From positions 738,085 to 802,084 of the forward strand of contig NZ_QRDV01000001.1 in NCBI RefSeq assembly GCF_003386165.1: DNA of 64,000 nt. The letters run 5' to 3'. Source of the stretch: Winogradskyella eximia (GTDB lineage Bacteria > Bacteroidota > Bacteroidia > Flavobacteriales > Flavobacteriaceae). A model generated the notes under the pieces. It saw only the letters and a list, made by a program, of their open reading frames with translations, was not told where the DNA came from and did not search any database. Shown piece after piece: positions 1 through 9,283 of this stretch; positions within the stretch are counted from its first letter, which is position 1; the number at the start of each line of letters is the position of its first letter. Position numbers and translations under genes: made by a program.

Positions 1-777
1 TAATTTTAATAGTAAATCAAAAAACCAACCACTAAGTGTTTTGTTAAAACCTTTAGTTGAGGTGTGAAGTGTTGCAATTAAAACTCTATTTCTATCAAGT
101 TTTTGGGTTTCTGTTAAATTTATAAATGTGTCAATCCAAATATCATTTCCACCTTTGTAATTGTCTAAATGCAAATAATTGTAATAGTTGTTTATTCCAG
201 AGACTTCTTCAAATAAAAGCCAAATGTGCTGCTCTAAAGTGTCTTTGTGTTTTAATAATACTTCTGGCTTATAAATACTTTTGTTGACGTTGTTTTTCCA
301 TGAACTTTCTACGATGGCATTAGGTAATCTAGCTAGTATTAAGGCTTGTGATGGTTCAAATAAATCTTTTTGGTATAAGTCCATGAGTTTCTCATAAGTT
401 AAATCCCAAGACATTTCGTCATTTATAAAATCACCAAACCATTTGGGTTTATACCAAGGAATTATATTTTCGAGATAATCGTCACTAACAGAAAGTTTGC
501 TCACCTGAAAAAATGCTTTTTTAGTATCTGTTTTGTTAAAACACACATAGCAAGCTTTGTCTACAATATCCATTTTAGCCTGTGAATGCAAAGGCTTTGA
601 TGAATAAGAAACTCCCCATTTTGTCTTTTCATGAATATCATAACGCTCAAAAATTCTTGTTCGCAATGTTTTGAGAAAAGGAACGAGCTCTCGTTTTTGA
701 GTTGGTGTTAAACTTTTTAAAAGAGGAATAATATCCTCTTCTCTTTCTACAATAGCTTCAATTTGTTGGGTTAGCAT
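1..777 (-). CDS. DUF6493-like hypothetical protein, 3' end beyond the window
   Basis: Reading the minus strand from an ATG at 777 gives an open frame that continues to the window edge, so only the first 259 residues are visible. The N-terminus is helical and charged (MLTQQIEAIVEREEDI), with no signal peptide or membrane segment, so it is probably cytoplasmic. The sequence resembles the large DUF6493 proteins of Bacteroidota, but I recognise it only by overall character and by its neighbour. The start is supported by spacing: the upstream SWIM gene stops at 779, leaving one base between stop and ATG, so the two are almost certainly co-transcribed and translationally coupled. In Bacteroidota such pairs are often followed by an AAA ATPase and a VWA-domain protein; those would lie outside this window. 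Function unknown. Confidence 0.6.
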   Translation of the reverse strand, partial: MLTQQIEAIVEREEDIIPLLKSLTPTQKRELVPFLKTLRTRIFERYDIHEKTKWGVSYSSKPLHSQAKMDIVDKACYVCFNKTDTKKAFFQVSKLSVSDDYLENIIPWYKPKWFGDFINDEMSWDLTYEKLMDLYQKDLFEPSQALILARLPNAIVESSWKNNVNKSIYKPEVLLKHKDTLEQHIWLLFEEVSGINNYYNYLHLDNYKGGNDIWIDTFINLTETQKLDRNRVLIATLHTSTKGFNKTLSGWFFDLLLKL

Positions 778-778
778 A

Positions 779-2125
779 TTAGTTGTCTTTTGCTTTTTTC
801 TTTACGGCTAAAATATGTTTGCAATCACCACGTTCCCCTTGGTTTTTACTAAACCAAGTACAGGTGCATTTTTGAGTATCACCTTTAATTATAACGTAAT
901 GTTGTACGCCAGAACCTTCCACTTTGGCTTCAATGTCGTTATCGTTTTTTAAGGTGATGACGACTTTATTCTCTAATAATAATTTTTCTGCTCCTTTCAG
1001 TCTTGGATTTAAGGCCATAATTCGATCGAGTTTAAACGGTAGGCGTCTGTAAAAAAATCCATTATTTTCAAGGTCAAAGCCCAATAATCCCATAGCAGAT
1101 AATTTAGTTGCCAGTTTATCTATTTTGGAAACATCAATACCTTCTTCAAGAGACATTAAGGTTGGATTAAAAGTTTGGTTGGTGTAAGAATAATTATCAA
1201 AAGCTTTAATTAAATTTTCAGGAAGATCTTCGATTAAAGATTCTAAAGCAGCTCCTTCACCAGAAAAACCGCGCCAAAAATCTCTTGAAATGGAAAAGAC
1301 AAAATTTAAGTCATTAAAACATAAAATGAAAGTTACGGATTGCATATCCTTTTGAGGATAGATTTTCATTTCATTGATTAAAGGAATTAAAGGTTGTAAT
1401 AATTTAAGACGATGGATACCACCAATACATACAGCAGTATTAGATTTTAAAGGACTGAATAAATATTTATTACCACGTTTAATTAGAAAATAATCGGTTT
1501 TTACTTTGCCTGAAGGAATTGTTTTAAATAATTGTAGTGCTTGAATTCTATTTAAAGTTTGAGCATAATCTGATTCCGAAAAGTAGTGCTGAACTGTTGT
1601 TAAGCCTTTTATCCATTTACTTGGTAAAGGGACTTTACGTTCAATAAAACTGTCTCCTTCTTTATGAAAACCAACTTCTTTTTCTCCAACAGAAAGAATG
1701 AGATCGTCATTTTTCTTAATTTTTCCTAATTCGGAAATTAATGGAGTATTGAAGTCGACATTGGTGGTGCCATTTTCTATAAACTCACCATCTTGTCCAT
1801 TTTCTAAAACATCGACTCTGGCATATACACCAGCACAATGTGAAAACCCTTCAAATCTAATTTGATTATTTCCAGCAGTAACAATAGGATCTTTCAATAA
1901 TGCCAATTGAAAAGGTGAAAGATTAAAACTTGATTGTACTGTATTTGAAAGTGTAATTAAACAGCGTGATAATTCATATGGGTTATTTAATTTTCCCCAG
2001 AAAAAACAAGGAGAATTACCTTTTTCGACTTCGTTGAACTTTGAAAGTAATAAATTTTCTTTTCCTTTTGAAGATGTAATACTAGATTGGGAATTGTATT
2101 TATAACTTAAAGTTTCTGAAGCCAT
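779..2125 (-). CDS. SWIM zinc-finger family protein
   Basis: A 448-residue cytoplasmic protein. The C-terminus carries a SWIM-type zinc-binding motif: CTCTW, then CKH about 12 residues later (pattern CxC...CxH), followed by a lysine-rich tail. SWIM domains bind zinc and usually mediate DNA or protein interaction. The preceding 400 residues have no motif I recognise. The gene lies 43 bases downstream of the metX terminator and one base upstream of the DUF6493-like gene, which points to a two-gene or longer unit separate from the methionine operon. A weak promoter-like element (TATATTTA on the minus strand, 2136-2143) lies 11 bases before the start. The molecular role is not known; the zinc-finger assignment is firm. 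Confidence 0.8.
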   Translation of the reverse strand: MASETLSYKYNSQSSITSSKGKENLLLSKFNEVEKGNSPCFFWGKLNNPYELSRCLITLSNTVQSSFNLSPFQLALLKDPIVTAGNNQIRFEGFSHCAGVYARVDVLENGQDGEFIENGTTNVDFNTPLISELGKIKKNDDLILSVGEKEVGFHKEGDSFIERKVPLPSKWIKGLTTVQHYFSESDYAQTLNRIQALQLFKTIPSGKVKTDYFLIKRGNKYLFSPLKSNTAVCIGGIHRLKLLQPLIPLINEMKIYPQKDMQSVTFILCFNDLNFVFSISRDFWRGFSGEGAALESLIEDLPENLIKAFDNYSYTNQTFNPTLMSLEEGIDVSKIDKLATKLSAMGLLGFDLENNGFFYRRLPFKLDRIMALNPRLKGAEKLLLENKVVITLKNDNDIEAKVEGSGVQHYVIIKGDTQKCTCTWFSKNQGERGDCKHILAVKKKAKDN

Positions 2126-2167
2126 GTTTTTGTTCTAAATATACTAAAAATACATGGCCTAATAAGT

Positions 2168-2199
2168 AAAAAAAGCCGAACTAATCGTTCGGCTTTTTT
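2168..2199 (-). terminator. Rho-independent terminator of metY-metX
   Basis: A nine-base perfect stem (AAGCCGAAC/GTTCGGCTT) with a five-base loop is flanked by A and T runs, so it can work in both directions. It lies 22 bases after the metX stop and separates the methionine operon from the SWIM gene. Confidence 0.9.
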
Positions 2200-2220
2200 A
2201 AATGTAATATCATATATTGT

Positions 2221-3228
2221 TTAAGCAACGTGCTGTACTAATTTTTCCTTTGATTTCAATGCCGTCGAAAAAATAGGTTTCAAAAAACGTGCTAATTGAT
2301 CAAATTCTATTAAAAAAGCATCGTGGCCGTGTACGGATTTAATTTCATGAATATGTACGTTGTCTTTCACTCCTTTTAAATCCACATAAGTATTCCAGTT
2401 TTCATCCGCTTTAAAAAACAAATCAGAGTTAATAGTAATGATATGAATGTCTCCTTCAATTTTTGAAGCGACTTCTAAAAAATCAGTTCTGTTTCTCGTA
2501 ATATCAATAGTGCGCAAAATTTGATTCATCAGTTTATAAGCCGCAACCTGAAAACGATTTTCTAGTGCGTTACCATGATAACTCAGCCAAGATTCAATAT
2601 TGTAAAGGGCATCGTTTTTCTTAGTACGTTCAAATTTTTGTGTTAACGATTCTGGTGTGCGATATAAGGTCATGGCGTGCATTCTAGCATCCACTAGAGG
2701 TTGTGACGAGTTATTCAATATCGCATCTTGAATATGGCAATTCGCAATGACCCAATCCGTCGATTTCCAGTCGGTCGCAATAGGAATTAAATGTTGAATT
2801 AATTGGGGTTTTAATGCAGCTAATTCCCATGCGATTCCGCCACCAACAGAACCACCTATAACGGCAAATAAATTTTTAATTTCTAATTGCTCTATCGCTA
2901 AAGCAAATAGTTTTGCGATATCTCTTGCTGTAAAATCTTTATAGTTTTCTATGATATTTTCTGCATTATCGTCATATCCATTTCCAGGAATATTAAATGC
3001 TAGAATAGTATATAAATTAGTGTCGATACATTTATTTGTTCCAATTAAATCATTCCACCAACCGTGCTCACCAATAACATTAGAATTTCCAGTAAGTGCA
3101 TGATTAACCAAGACAATGGGAGCGTCATGTAACGGTTTACCAAAAGTTTGGTAAGATAGATTTACAGTTGCGTGCTTGTCTGTATCAGAGGTGTAATTAG
3201 AAATATTTATGTAACGTAAATTTTCCAT
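2221..3228 (-). CDS. metX: Homoserine O-acetyltransferase family protein (alpha/beta hydrolase)
   Basis: Probably transfers an acetyl group from acetyl-CoA to homoserine, making the O-acetylhomoserine used by the sulfhydrylase encoded just upstream. The 335-residue protein has the alpha/beta-hydrolase fold signals of MetX: the early NHALTGNS segment (oxyanion region), the nucleophile elbow GGSVGG with Ser127, an acid in NSDLFF (Asp269) and the late histidine in GHDAFL (His302). It is somewhat shorter than many MetX proteins. It is the second gene of the metY-metX operon under the SAM riboswitch, which supports the acetyl branch of methionine synthesis. A hairpin lies in the 71-base gap after metY. 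Succinyl rather than acetyl specificity cannot be excluded from sequence, but pairing with metY favours acetyl. Confidence 0.9.
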   Translation of the reverse strand: MENLRYINISNYTSDTDKHATVNLSYQTFGKPLHDAPIVLVNHALTGNSNVIGEHGWWNDLIGTNKCIDTNLYTILAFNIPGNGYDDNAENIIENYKDFTARDIAKLFALAIEQLEIKNLFAVIGGSVGGGIAWELAALKPQLIQHLIPIATDWKSTDWVIANCHIQDAILNNSSQPLVDARMHAMTLYRTPESLTQKFERTKKNDALYNIESWLSYHGNALENRFQVAAYKLMNQILRTIDITRNRTDFLEVASKIEGDIHIITINSDLFFKADENWNTYVDLKGVKDNVHIHEIKSVHGHDAFLIEFDQLARFLKPIFSTALKSKEKLVQHVA

Positions 3229-3246
3229 TTTAAGAATTAAATATTA

Positions 3247-3277
3247 AATAGATGCCTTTATAAAAAAGGCATCTATT
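3247..3277 (-). terminator. Intercistronic hairpin between metY and metX
   Basis: A perfect 13-bp stem (AATAGATGCCTTT/AAAGGCATCTATT) with a five-base loop. In the minus direction only a weak T-rich stretch follows, so it may be a leaky terminator or an mRNA-stabilising hairpin that lowers metX output relative to metY. Confidence 0.55.
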
Positions 3278-3299
3278 ACTAAACAAAACATGTTAAAGG

Positions 3300-4598
3300 C
3301 TAATTTTGAAGGGTTCTTTTTTGTTTTACAACTGCAAAGGCTTCCTTTAAATCGGCTTTTAAGTCTTCAATATTTTCTATACCTACAGATAAACGAATTA
3401 GATCTTTAGTAACACCTGTGGTTTCTTGCGCTTCGTCACTTAATTGTTGATGCGTTGTACTTGCAGGATGTATTATAAGTGATTTTGTGTCTCCAATATT
3501 GGCTAATAATGAGAATAGTTTGGTTGTGTCAGCAATGGTTTTTGCGGCTTCGTAACCTCCATCCACTCCAAAAGTGACAACACCACTTTGGCCTTTTGGT
3601 AAATACTTTTTAGCGAGTTCCTTGTATTTGCTGCTTTCAAGTCCAGGGTAATTCACCCATTTGACTTCTGGTTGAGATTCTAACCATTTTGCTAATTCAA
3701 GGGCGTTTTCACTATGCTTTAAAATACGTAATTCTAAAGTCTCTAAACCTTGAATAATTTGAAAGGCATTAAACGGACTCAAGGCTCCGCCATAATCACG
3801 TAAACCCTCAATTCTAATTTTTGCTATAAATGCGGCTGCTCCAATGGCTTCGCTATACACTAACCCATGATAGCCTGCAGATGGTTCTGTGAACTCTGGA
3901 AATTTTCCGTTGGTCCAATCAAAAGTACCAGCATCAATAATAATACCTCCAAGTGATGTTCCGTTTCCAGTAATATATTTGGTTAACGAATGAATAACAA
4001 TGTTAGCGCCATATTCTATTGGGTTTAATAAATAAGGTGTAGCCACTGTATTATCTACAATTAGTGGTACTTTATATGCTTTTGCTTCTTTCGAAATCGC
4101 TTCAAGATCTAAAACATCTAATTTCGGATTTCCTAAAGATTCTACAAAAAAGGCTCTTGTGTTTTCTTGTGCTGCTTTTTCAAATTCTTCCGGATTTGAA
4201 GCATCAACAAACGTTGTGGTAATACCGTGTCTTGGTAAGGTAACACTCAATAAATTGTATGTGCCTCCATACAAGCTGCTAGATGCAACGATGTGGTCTC
4301 CAGCTCTTAAAAGTGTTAAAAGTGTAGTGGAAATTGCTGCAGTACCTGATGCTGTCGCAACCGCTGCAATTCCGCCTTCTAAAGCGGCTAAACGTTGCTC
4401 TAAAATGTCGTTTGTTGGATTGTTTAGACGAGTGTAAATAAAGCCAGGAACGGAAAGGTTGAATCGTCCGGCTGCATCATCTGAATCATTAAAGACATAT
4501 GATGATGTTTGGTAAATAGGAACAGCTCTTGTTCCTGAAGTTTGATTAGTGTCGTGACCTGCGTGCAACGCTTGTGTTGCGAATTTTTGTGTACTCAT
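3300..4598 (-). CDS. metY: O-acetylhomoserine (thiol)lyase
   Basis: A PLP enzyme that replaces the acetyl group of O-acetylhomoserine with sulfide (or methanethiol), giving homocysteine (or methionine). The 432-residue length and sequence fit the Cys/Met metabolism PLP family: N-terminal TQALHAGHD, substrate and cofactor segments TRLNNPT and ATASGTAAI, the aspartate in VDNTVATP and the PLP lysine in HSLTKY (Lys207). The C-terminal HPASTTHQQL and RLSVGIE segments are typical of the O-acetylhomoserine sulfhydrylase branch rather than of cystathionine beta-lyase. It is the first gene after the SAM-I riboswitch and is followed by metX, so both steps are repressed when SAM is plentiful. Confidence 0.95.
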   Translation of the reverse strand: MSTQKFATQALHAGHDTNQTSGTRAVPIYQTSSYVFNDSDDAAGRFNLSVPGFIYTRLNNPTNDILEQRLAALEGGIAAVATASGTAAISTTLLTLLRAGDHIVASSSLYGGTYNLLSVTLPRHGITTTFVDASNPEEFEKAAQENTRAFFVESLGNPKLDVLDLEAISKEAKAYKVPLIVDNTVATPYLLNPIEYGANIVIHSLTKYITGNGTSLGGIIIDAGTFDWTNGKFPEFTEPSAGYHGLVYSEAIGAAAFIAKIRIEGLRDYGGALSPFNAFQIIQGLETLELRILKHSENALELAKWLESQPEVKWVNYPGLESSKYKELAKKYLPKGQSGVVTFGVDGGYEAAKTIADTTKLFSLLANIGDTKSLIIHPASTTHQQLSDEAQETTGVTKDLIRLSVGIENIEDLKADLKEAFAVVKQKRTLQN

Positions 4599-4691
4599 TT
4601 TTCTAAGTTTTTGAGTTAATAAATGATTAAACCAAAAGCCAAATAAGCCTCGTTAGAAGCATACTTAATAGAAAAATATTATAAAGAAAAT

Positions 4692-4713
4692 GCTAATTAC
4701 AGATGGGTAATTA
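4692..4713 (-). terminator. Terminator of the SAM riboswitch expression platform
   Basis: In the minus direction an 8-bp perfect stem (CTAATTAC/GTAATTAG) with a six-base loop is followed by a T-rich tract. It starts 8 bases after the aptamer closing stem and about 94 bases before metY, which is where a transcription-terminating platform is expected. Confidence 0.7.
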
Positions 4714-4720
4714 GTCTTGA

Positions 4721-4842
4721 GTTATCTATCCAATTTTCCGATTAATGAATCGAATAATTAAGTAGAATTTAGCACCTTCTTAGTAAATCTAAGGGTTGCT
4801 AAGGCTTCATAGGGTCATTCCCTCCGCCTTTCTTGATAACAT
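4721..4842 (-). promoter_or_regulatory. SAM-I riboswitch (S-box) upstream of metY
   Basis: Read on the minus strand, the region shows the S-box core in order: GTTATCAAGAAAGG (P1/P2 side), GGAGGGAATGACCCT, the conserved GAAGCC, GCAACC (4784-4805 region), a P3 hairpin (CTTAG...CTAAG), AAGGTGCTAAATTC, a P4 hairpin CGATT-CATT-AATCG, and a closing GATAAC at 4721-4726 that pairs with the initial GTTATC to form P1. This family binds S-adenosylmethionine and switches off methionine synthesis. The terminator hairpin follows directly. Assignment rests on the conserved core; no covariance search was run. Confidence 0.93.
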
Positions 4843-4884
4843 TTCAGTAAGTGTTTGAACTTTGTGAGCACAAATATTGCAACA

Positions 4885-4914
4885 CAAAATCTAGAAATCC
4901 TAATAATTTGTCAA
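4885..4914 (-). promoter_or_regulatory. Candidate promoter of the riboswitch-metY-metX transcript
   Basis: On the minus strand TTG (4912-4914), an 18-base spacer and TAGATTTTG (4885-4893) resemble the Bacteroidota -33/-7 pattern TTG...TAnnTTTG with one extra base. Transcription would begin about 30 bases before the aptamer. Another near-match (AATATTTG) lies slightly downstream. Confidence 0.4.
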
Positions 4915-4944
4915 TTTTGTGAGTTTTTTATGAAATTGATAAAT

Positions 4945-6495
4945 TTAAGAGCTTTTCTTTGCTAAATACTTAGTTTGGATTATTACGCCAACAGGTTTGT
5001 TTTCAATTTTACTCTCTAACCAAGAAATAATATCGAGATATAAAAATGCGCGTCGCTCATACGGATGATCTTCAAAAGTCTTTAAAGTTTTGTGTAATTC
5101 TTTAAATGCATTTTTAAGATCATGCGGATAAATATCTTGAAGTCCTCTAATGAATTTTATCATTTCTTTTTGGACCTCATGGAGATCATTCATTTTAATT
5201 AAAAATTTATAAGTGCTTCGTAAAAGCGTCTCTAAATGATAATCTAAACCAGCTTCATAGTGTGCAACAAGATTTAAAACTCTAGAGAAACAGAGTAAAT
5301 CTTCACGCATAGAAAGCGTTTTGTTTGAGATGATTTTATCTAAATATTTAATACACTCTTTGTTGTTTCCAGCACCAAAATGTAAACTCGCAAATTTGTA
5401 ATAAAATATCATTTTGTGATGAGGGTCAATTCTATTACTAAATGGAATTAAGGTTTTTTCAATTTTAGGAATAAGGTGAAGTCCTTCTTCAAAACTACCA
5501 TCAATAAAGTGTTTGTTTATACTATGAAAATTAGAGTAAAGGAAAACTAAAGAGGCCACATTTTCATCTGTTGGGAAATTGTTTTTTTGAACCGTAGCTT
5601 CAAATTCAGAGAATTTCTCTAAGAATTTTGGCTTGTTGCCAATAAAGAATAAGGCTTCTAAAAGATAGTTGTTACCTTTAAGAAAGAAAACAGGATTGAG
5701 GTTAATCATGCTTGGGTTTTCGTAAAATAAATTCACCCATTTTGAAGCATATTTATAACAATTCAAAAAATCTTGAAGTAAAAAACTTTGCCATAAATTT
5801 GCTTTATATAGCCACAATTTTTCTCTAAATCCTAATTTTTCGATTTTAACTTTTGGTAGACTTTTGTTGAAATAATTAATAACCATATTGGCTTCTTCTT
5901 CATTTCTAATGTAGCCTGTTTTTAGAATTGTACTATAAAGTTGAAGTGATAAATTACTTAGTTTACTAGCAATAACATTAAGTGAACTTAATTCTTTGGC
6001 TTGTATAGCTAATTCATCGGCACGTGTGCTTATGCTTCGTGTTATGTATTGTGATTCAATTACTTTTTCAAGTTCAACAATTTCAAATGCTGAATTTTTT
6101 TCTTCGTTTACAATAGCCAATTCTTTGGCTTTGTCTAAAATTTTTAAGCTTTGTTTGTATAGACCTTTGTGGTATAAAATAGATGCAAAATCGAGTTGCT
6201 CTCTAATTTGTAAACGTACATTTTGATGTGATGGATTTAGCTTTAAACTAATTAAAATTTGTTTGTATAAATGTGCTTTTACGTTGGCAAGTTGTTGCTT
6301 TTTTACGATGCCACTTTTTAAAATAAAAGCTTCATTATACGTTTTAGCTTTGTCCAAAAGATTGAATAAATTCAAGAATTTAGAATCTGAATTGACACCA
6401 AGTCTCCCTACATAAAGTTTAAATTGCCGTTTTTCAGACTTTGTAAGTGACTTTATGAGTGAAAATAAATTATCTTTTTGGTCTTTAGTTATCAA
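4945..6495 (-). CDS. Hypothetical helical repeat protein
   Basis: A 516-residue protein that I do not recognise by name. It has no signal peptide and no membrane span. It is almost wholly alpha-helical in character, with recurring segments such as ILYHKGLYKQSLKILDKAKELA (about residues 110-130) and FGAGNNKECIKYLDKII that look like tetratricopeptide-type helical pairs, so a TPR-like scaffold is the best guess. The N-terminus (LFSLIKSLTKSEKRQFKLYVG) is lysine-rich. It is transcribed away from leuA, whose start lies 145 bases beyond its own, and has the metY riboswitch region behind it. Neighbouring genes give no functional hint. Confidence 0.6.
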   Translation of the reverse strand: MITKDQKDNLFSLIKSLTKSEKRQFKLYVGRLGVNSDSKFLNLFNLLDKAKTYNEAFILKSGIVKKQQLANVKAHLYKQILISLKLNPSHQNVRLQIREQLDFASILYHKGLYKQSLKILDKAKELAIVNEEKNSAFEIVELEKVIESQYITRSISTRADELAIQAKELSSLNVIASKLSNLSLQLYSTILKTGYIRNEEEANMVINYFNKSLPKVKIEKLGFREKLWLYKANLWQSFLLQDFLNCYKYASKWVNLFYENPSMINLNPVFFLKGNNYLLEALFFIGNKPKFLEKFSEFEATVQKNNFPTDENVASLVFLYSNFHSINKHFIDGSFEEGLHLIPKIEKTLIPFSNRIDPHHKMIFYYKFASLHFGAGNNKECIKYLDKIISNKTLSMREDLLCFSRVLNLVAHYEAGLDYHLETLLRSTYKFLIKMNDLHEVQKEMIKFIRGLQDIYPHDLKNAFKELHKTLKTFEDHPYERRAFLYLDIISWLESKIENKPVGVIIQTKYLAKKSS

Positions 6496-6639
6496 TATAA
6501 AATGTTGTTACTTGTCTGTAGGTCAGTGTTTTGGTTTTTGATTTTAGTTTTGAACATCGTAAAGTTAATTGAATTGTAAACAGTTTAATCAAATTCAAAA
6601 TATAAATTCGTAAGACAATACTAAACTATATTTTGATAT

Positions 6640-7815
6640 ATGTCAAATAACAATATACAAATCTTTGATACAACACTACGCGATGGAGAGCAAGTTCCAG
6701 GCTGTAAACTCAACTCAGAACAAAAAGTTGTTATTGCAGAACAGTTAGATACGCTTGGTGTTGATGTTATAGAAGCAGGGTTTCCCGTCTCGAGTCCAGG
6801 TGATTTCAAATCTGTAGAAGCAATATCAAAAATTGTTAAAAACGCTACAGTTTGTGGTTTAACAAGAGCTGTAGAAAACGATATAAAAGTAGCTGCAGAA
6901 TCTTTAAGGTTTGCTAATAAACCTAGGATTCATACAGGAATAGGAACTTCTGAATCTCATATTTTGCATAAATTTAAATCGAACAGAGATGCTATTATCG
7001 AACGTGCTTTTGAAGCTGTAAAATATGCAAAGTCATTTGTTGAAGATGTTGAATTCTATGCTGAAGATGCAGGACGAACAGATAATGAATATTTAGCAAG
7101 AGTATGCGAAGCAGCAATTAAAGCTGGTGCAACAGTATTGAATATTCCTGATACAACAGGGTATTGTTTGCCAAGCGAATATGGTGCAAAAATAAAATAC
7201 TTAAAAGAAAATGTAAAAGGTATTGAAAAGGCTATTCTGTCTTGTCATTGCCATAATGATTTAGGTTTAGCAACAGCTAATTCTATTGAAGGTGTAATTA
7301 ACGGAGCGCGTCAAATAGAATGTACAATCAACGGTATTGGTGAGCGTGCAGGAAATACGGCTTTGGAAGAAGTGGTGATGGTCTTAAAGCAACATCCATA
7401 TCTTAATTTAGATACCAATATTAATACGTCTATGCTATATGGTATGAGTCAATTGGTCAGTGATAGTATGGGTATTTATACACAACCAAACAAAGCAATT
7501 GTTGGTGCAAATGCTTTTGCGCACAGTTCAGGAATTCACCAAGATGGTGTGATAAAAAATAGAGCAACTTATGAAATTATTGATCCTAAGGATGTTGGTG
7601 TCACTGAGTCGGCTATTGTGTTAACAGCAAGAAGTGGAAGAGCAGCCTTGGCTTATAGAGCAAAAAATGTAGGTTATGAACTTACCAAATTACAGTTAGA
7701 TGATGTATATGCTAATTTTTTGAGTTTTGCAGATAGAAAAAAGGAAATCAATGATAATGATATTCATCAAATTATAGAAACGAGTAATGTGTATCAACAA
7801 ATAATTTCAGCATAA
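6640..7815 (+). CDS. leuA: 2-isopropylmalate synthase, catalytic-domain-only form
   Basis: Condenses acetyl-CoA with 2-ketoisovalerate, the committed step of leucine synthesis. The DRE-TIM barrel signature DTTLRDGEQ is at residues 10-18 and the metal-binding HCHND motif at 203-207; the downstream GIGERAGN and SGIHQDG segments also fit. At 391 residues it stops soon after the barrel and its linker, and lacks the C-terminal regulatory domain of about 110-130 residues that binds leucine in full-length LeuA. That short form appears common in Flavobacteria. First gene of leuA-leuC-leuD-leuB-ppc; leuC follows after 5 bases. A homologous activity (citramalate or homocitrate synthase) is possible in principle, but the operon makes LeuA most likely. 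Confidence 0.93.
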   Translation: MSNNNIQIFDTTLRDGEQVPGCKLNSEQKVVIAEQLDTLGVDVIEAGFPVSSPGDFKSVEAISKIVKNATVCGLTRAVENDIKVAAESLRFANKPRIHTGIGTSESHILHKFKSNRDAIIERAFEAVKYAKSFVEDVEFYAEDAGRTDNEYLARVCEAAIKAGATVLNIPDTTGYCLPSEYGAKIKYLKENVKGIEKAILSCHCHNDLGLATANSIEGVINGARQIECTINGIGERAGNTALEEVVMVLKQHPYLNLDTNINTSMLYGMSQLVSDSMGIYTQPNKAIVGANAFAHSSGIHQDGVIKNRATYEIIDPKDVGVTESAIVLTARSGRAALAYRAKNVGYELTKLQLDDVYANFLSFADRKKEINDNDIHQIIETSNVYQQIISA

Positions 7816-7820
7816 AATAG

Positions 7821-9203
7821 ATGGGTAAAACATTATTTGACAAAGTTTGGGATTCGCATGTGGTCAGTACTATAGAAAATGGACCGCAAATATTATATAT
7901 AGATAAACATTTAATACATGAAGTAACAAGTCCACAGGCTTTTAATGAATTAGAAGATCGTGGAATTCCTGTTTTTAGACCCAATCAAATTGTGGCCACT
8001 GCAGATCATAATACTCCAACATTACATCAAGATCAACCCATAAAAGATGAGTTGTCTAGAAAGCAATTGGAGCAATTATCTGAAAATTGTAAAAAGAATA
8101 GTATAACATTATACGAATTAGGACATAAATATAACGGTATTGTGCATGTAATGGCTCCAGAGTTAGGGGTGACACAACCAGGGATTACCATGGTCTGTGG
8201 TGATAGTCATACGTCTACACATGGTGCATTCGGAGCCATTGCATTTGGTATCGGAACCAGTCAGGTGGCTCAAGTATTTGCAAGCCAATGCTTGTTGCTT
8301 ACAAAACCAAAAAGCTTAAGAGTTACAGTTAATGGTAAGTTGAGAAATGGTGTTTTACCCAAAGATGTGATTCTGTATATTATTTCAAAATTAGGAACCA
8401 ATTCTGGTACAGGCTATTTCTGTGAGTATGCTGGTAATGTGTTTGAAGACATGAGTATGGAAGGTCGTATGACGGTCTGTAACATGAGTATAGAAATGGG
8501 AGCAAGAGGAGGAATGATTGCTCCGGATGAAACGACTTTTGAATACGTAAAAGGTAGAGAATTTGCACCAAAAGGGGAGGAATTTGATAAGAAAGTGGCC
8601 TATTGGAAAACATTGCCAACAGACAGCGATGCAAAATTTGATAAAGAATACAGCTTCGATGCAGAAGATATTGAGCCAATGATTACCTATGGAACGAATC
8701 CGGGAATGGGAATTAAAATTTCGGAGACGATTCCTGTAGATGAAAATCCATCGTTTAAAAAATCTTTAGCTTATATGAATTTTGAAGTTGGAGAAAGCTT
8801 GATTAATAAACCTATCAATTTTGTGTTTATAGGAAGTTGTACCAATTCTAGAATTGAAGATTTTAGAGTCGCAGCCAACTATATAAAAGGCAAGAAAAAA
8901 GCAGCTAATGTTACGGCTTGGTTAGTACCAGGAAGTAAGCAAGTAGAAACTCAAATAATTGAAGAAGGTTTAAAATCTATTTTCGATGAAGCCGGATTTG
9001 AATTGCGTCAACCTGGTTGTTCAGCGTGTTTAGCAATGAATGATGATAAAATTCCTCAAGGAGAATATTGTGTCTCAACCTCTAATAGAAACTTCGAAGG
9101 TCGCCAAGGGCAAGGTTCAAGAACGATTTTAGCAAGTCCTTTAGTCGCTGCAGCAACAGCTGTAGAAGGTAAAATTATTGATATTTCAAAGCAATTGAAT
9201 TGA
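7821..9203 (+). CDS. leuC: 3-isopropylmalate dehydratase large subunit
   Basis: With LeuD it isomerises 2-isopropylmalate to 3-isopropylmalate using a [4Fe-4S] cluster. The 460-residue protein has the aconitase-family cluster cysteines Cys340 (IGSCTNSR), Cys400 and Cys403 ([10 protein letters not shown]), together with [15 protein letters not shown] near residue 126 and the C-terminal [10 protein letters not shown]. Length is normal for a bacterial LeuC. It follows leuA by 5 bases; an 80-base gap with a palindromic element and a small hairpin precedes leuD. Confidence 0.97.
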   Translation: MGKTLFDKVWDSHVVSTIENGPQILYIDKHLIHEVTSPQAFNELEDRGIPVFRPNQIVATADHNTPTLHQDQPIKDELSRKQLEQLSENCKKNSITLYELGHKYNGIVHVMAPELGVTQPGITMVCGDSHTSTHGAFGAIAFGIGTSQVAQVFASQCLLLTKPKSLRVTVNGKLRNGVLPKDVILYIISKLGTNSGTGYFCEYAGNVFEDMSMEGRMTVCNMSIEMGARGGMIAPDETTFEYVKGREFAPKGEEFDKKVAYWKTLPTDSDAKFDKEYSFDAEDIEPMITYGTNPGMGIKISETIPVDENPSFKKSLAYMNFEVGESLINKPINFVFIGSCTNSRIEDFRVAANYIKGKKKAANVTAWLVPGSKQVETQIIEEGLKSIFDEAGFELRQPGCSACLAMNDDKIPQGEYCVSTSNRNFEGRQGQGSRTILASPLVAAATAVEGKIIDISKQLN

Positions 9204-9209
9204 TATTAT

Positions 9210-9236
9210 CCTGCAATGTTTCAAAAACTTTGTAGG
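9210..9236. repeat. Palindromic element between leuC and leuD (diverged family A)
   Basis: CCTGCAATGTTT and AAACTTTGTAGG form an imperfect inverted repeat (two mismatches) around a short A-rich loop. It has the CCT...GTTT/AAA...AGG framework of the elements found in the his, arg and ilv operons of this window. Confidence 0.5.
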
Positions 9237-9283
9237 TAATTAAAATGAATTAAAAGAAGATACCCACTTTTGTGGGCATTACT

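Noticed and set aside
6502..6579. A 25-codon Leu/Val/Ile-rich frame before leuA resembling a LeuL leader peptide
   Set aside because: It starts 7 bases from the divergent gene's start, leaving no room for a promoter, and no terminator hairpin follows before leuA. T-rich DNA gives many Leu codons by chance.
9263..9276. CCCAC-TTTT-GTGGG hairpin before leuD as a terminator or attenuator
   Set aside because: Only five base pairs, no T tract follows, and it lies inside an operon; kept as a note under leuD.
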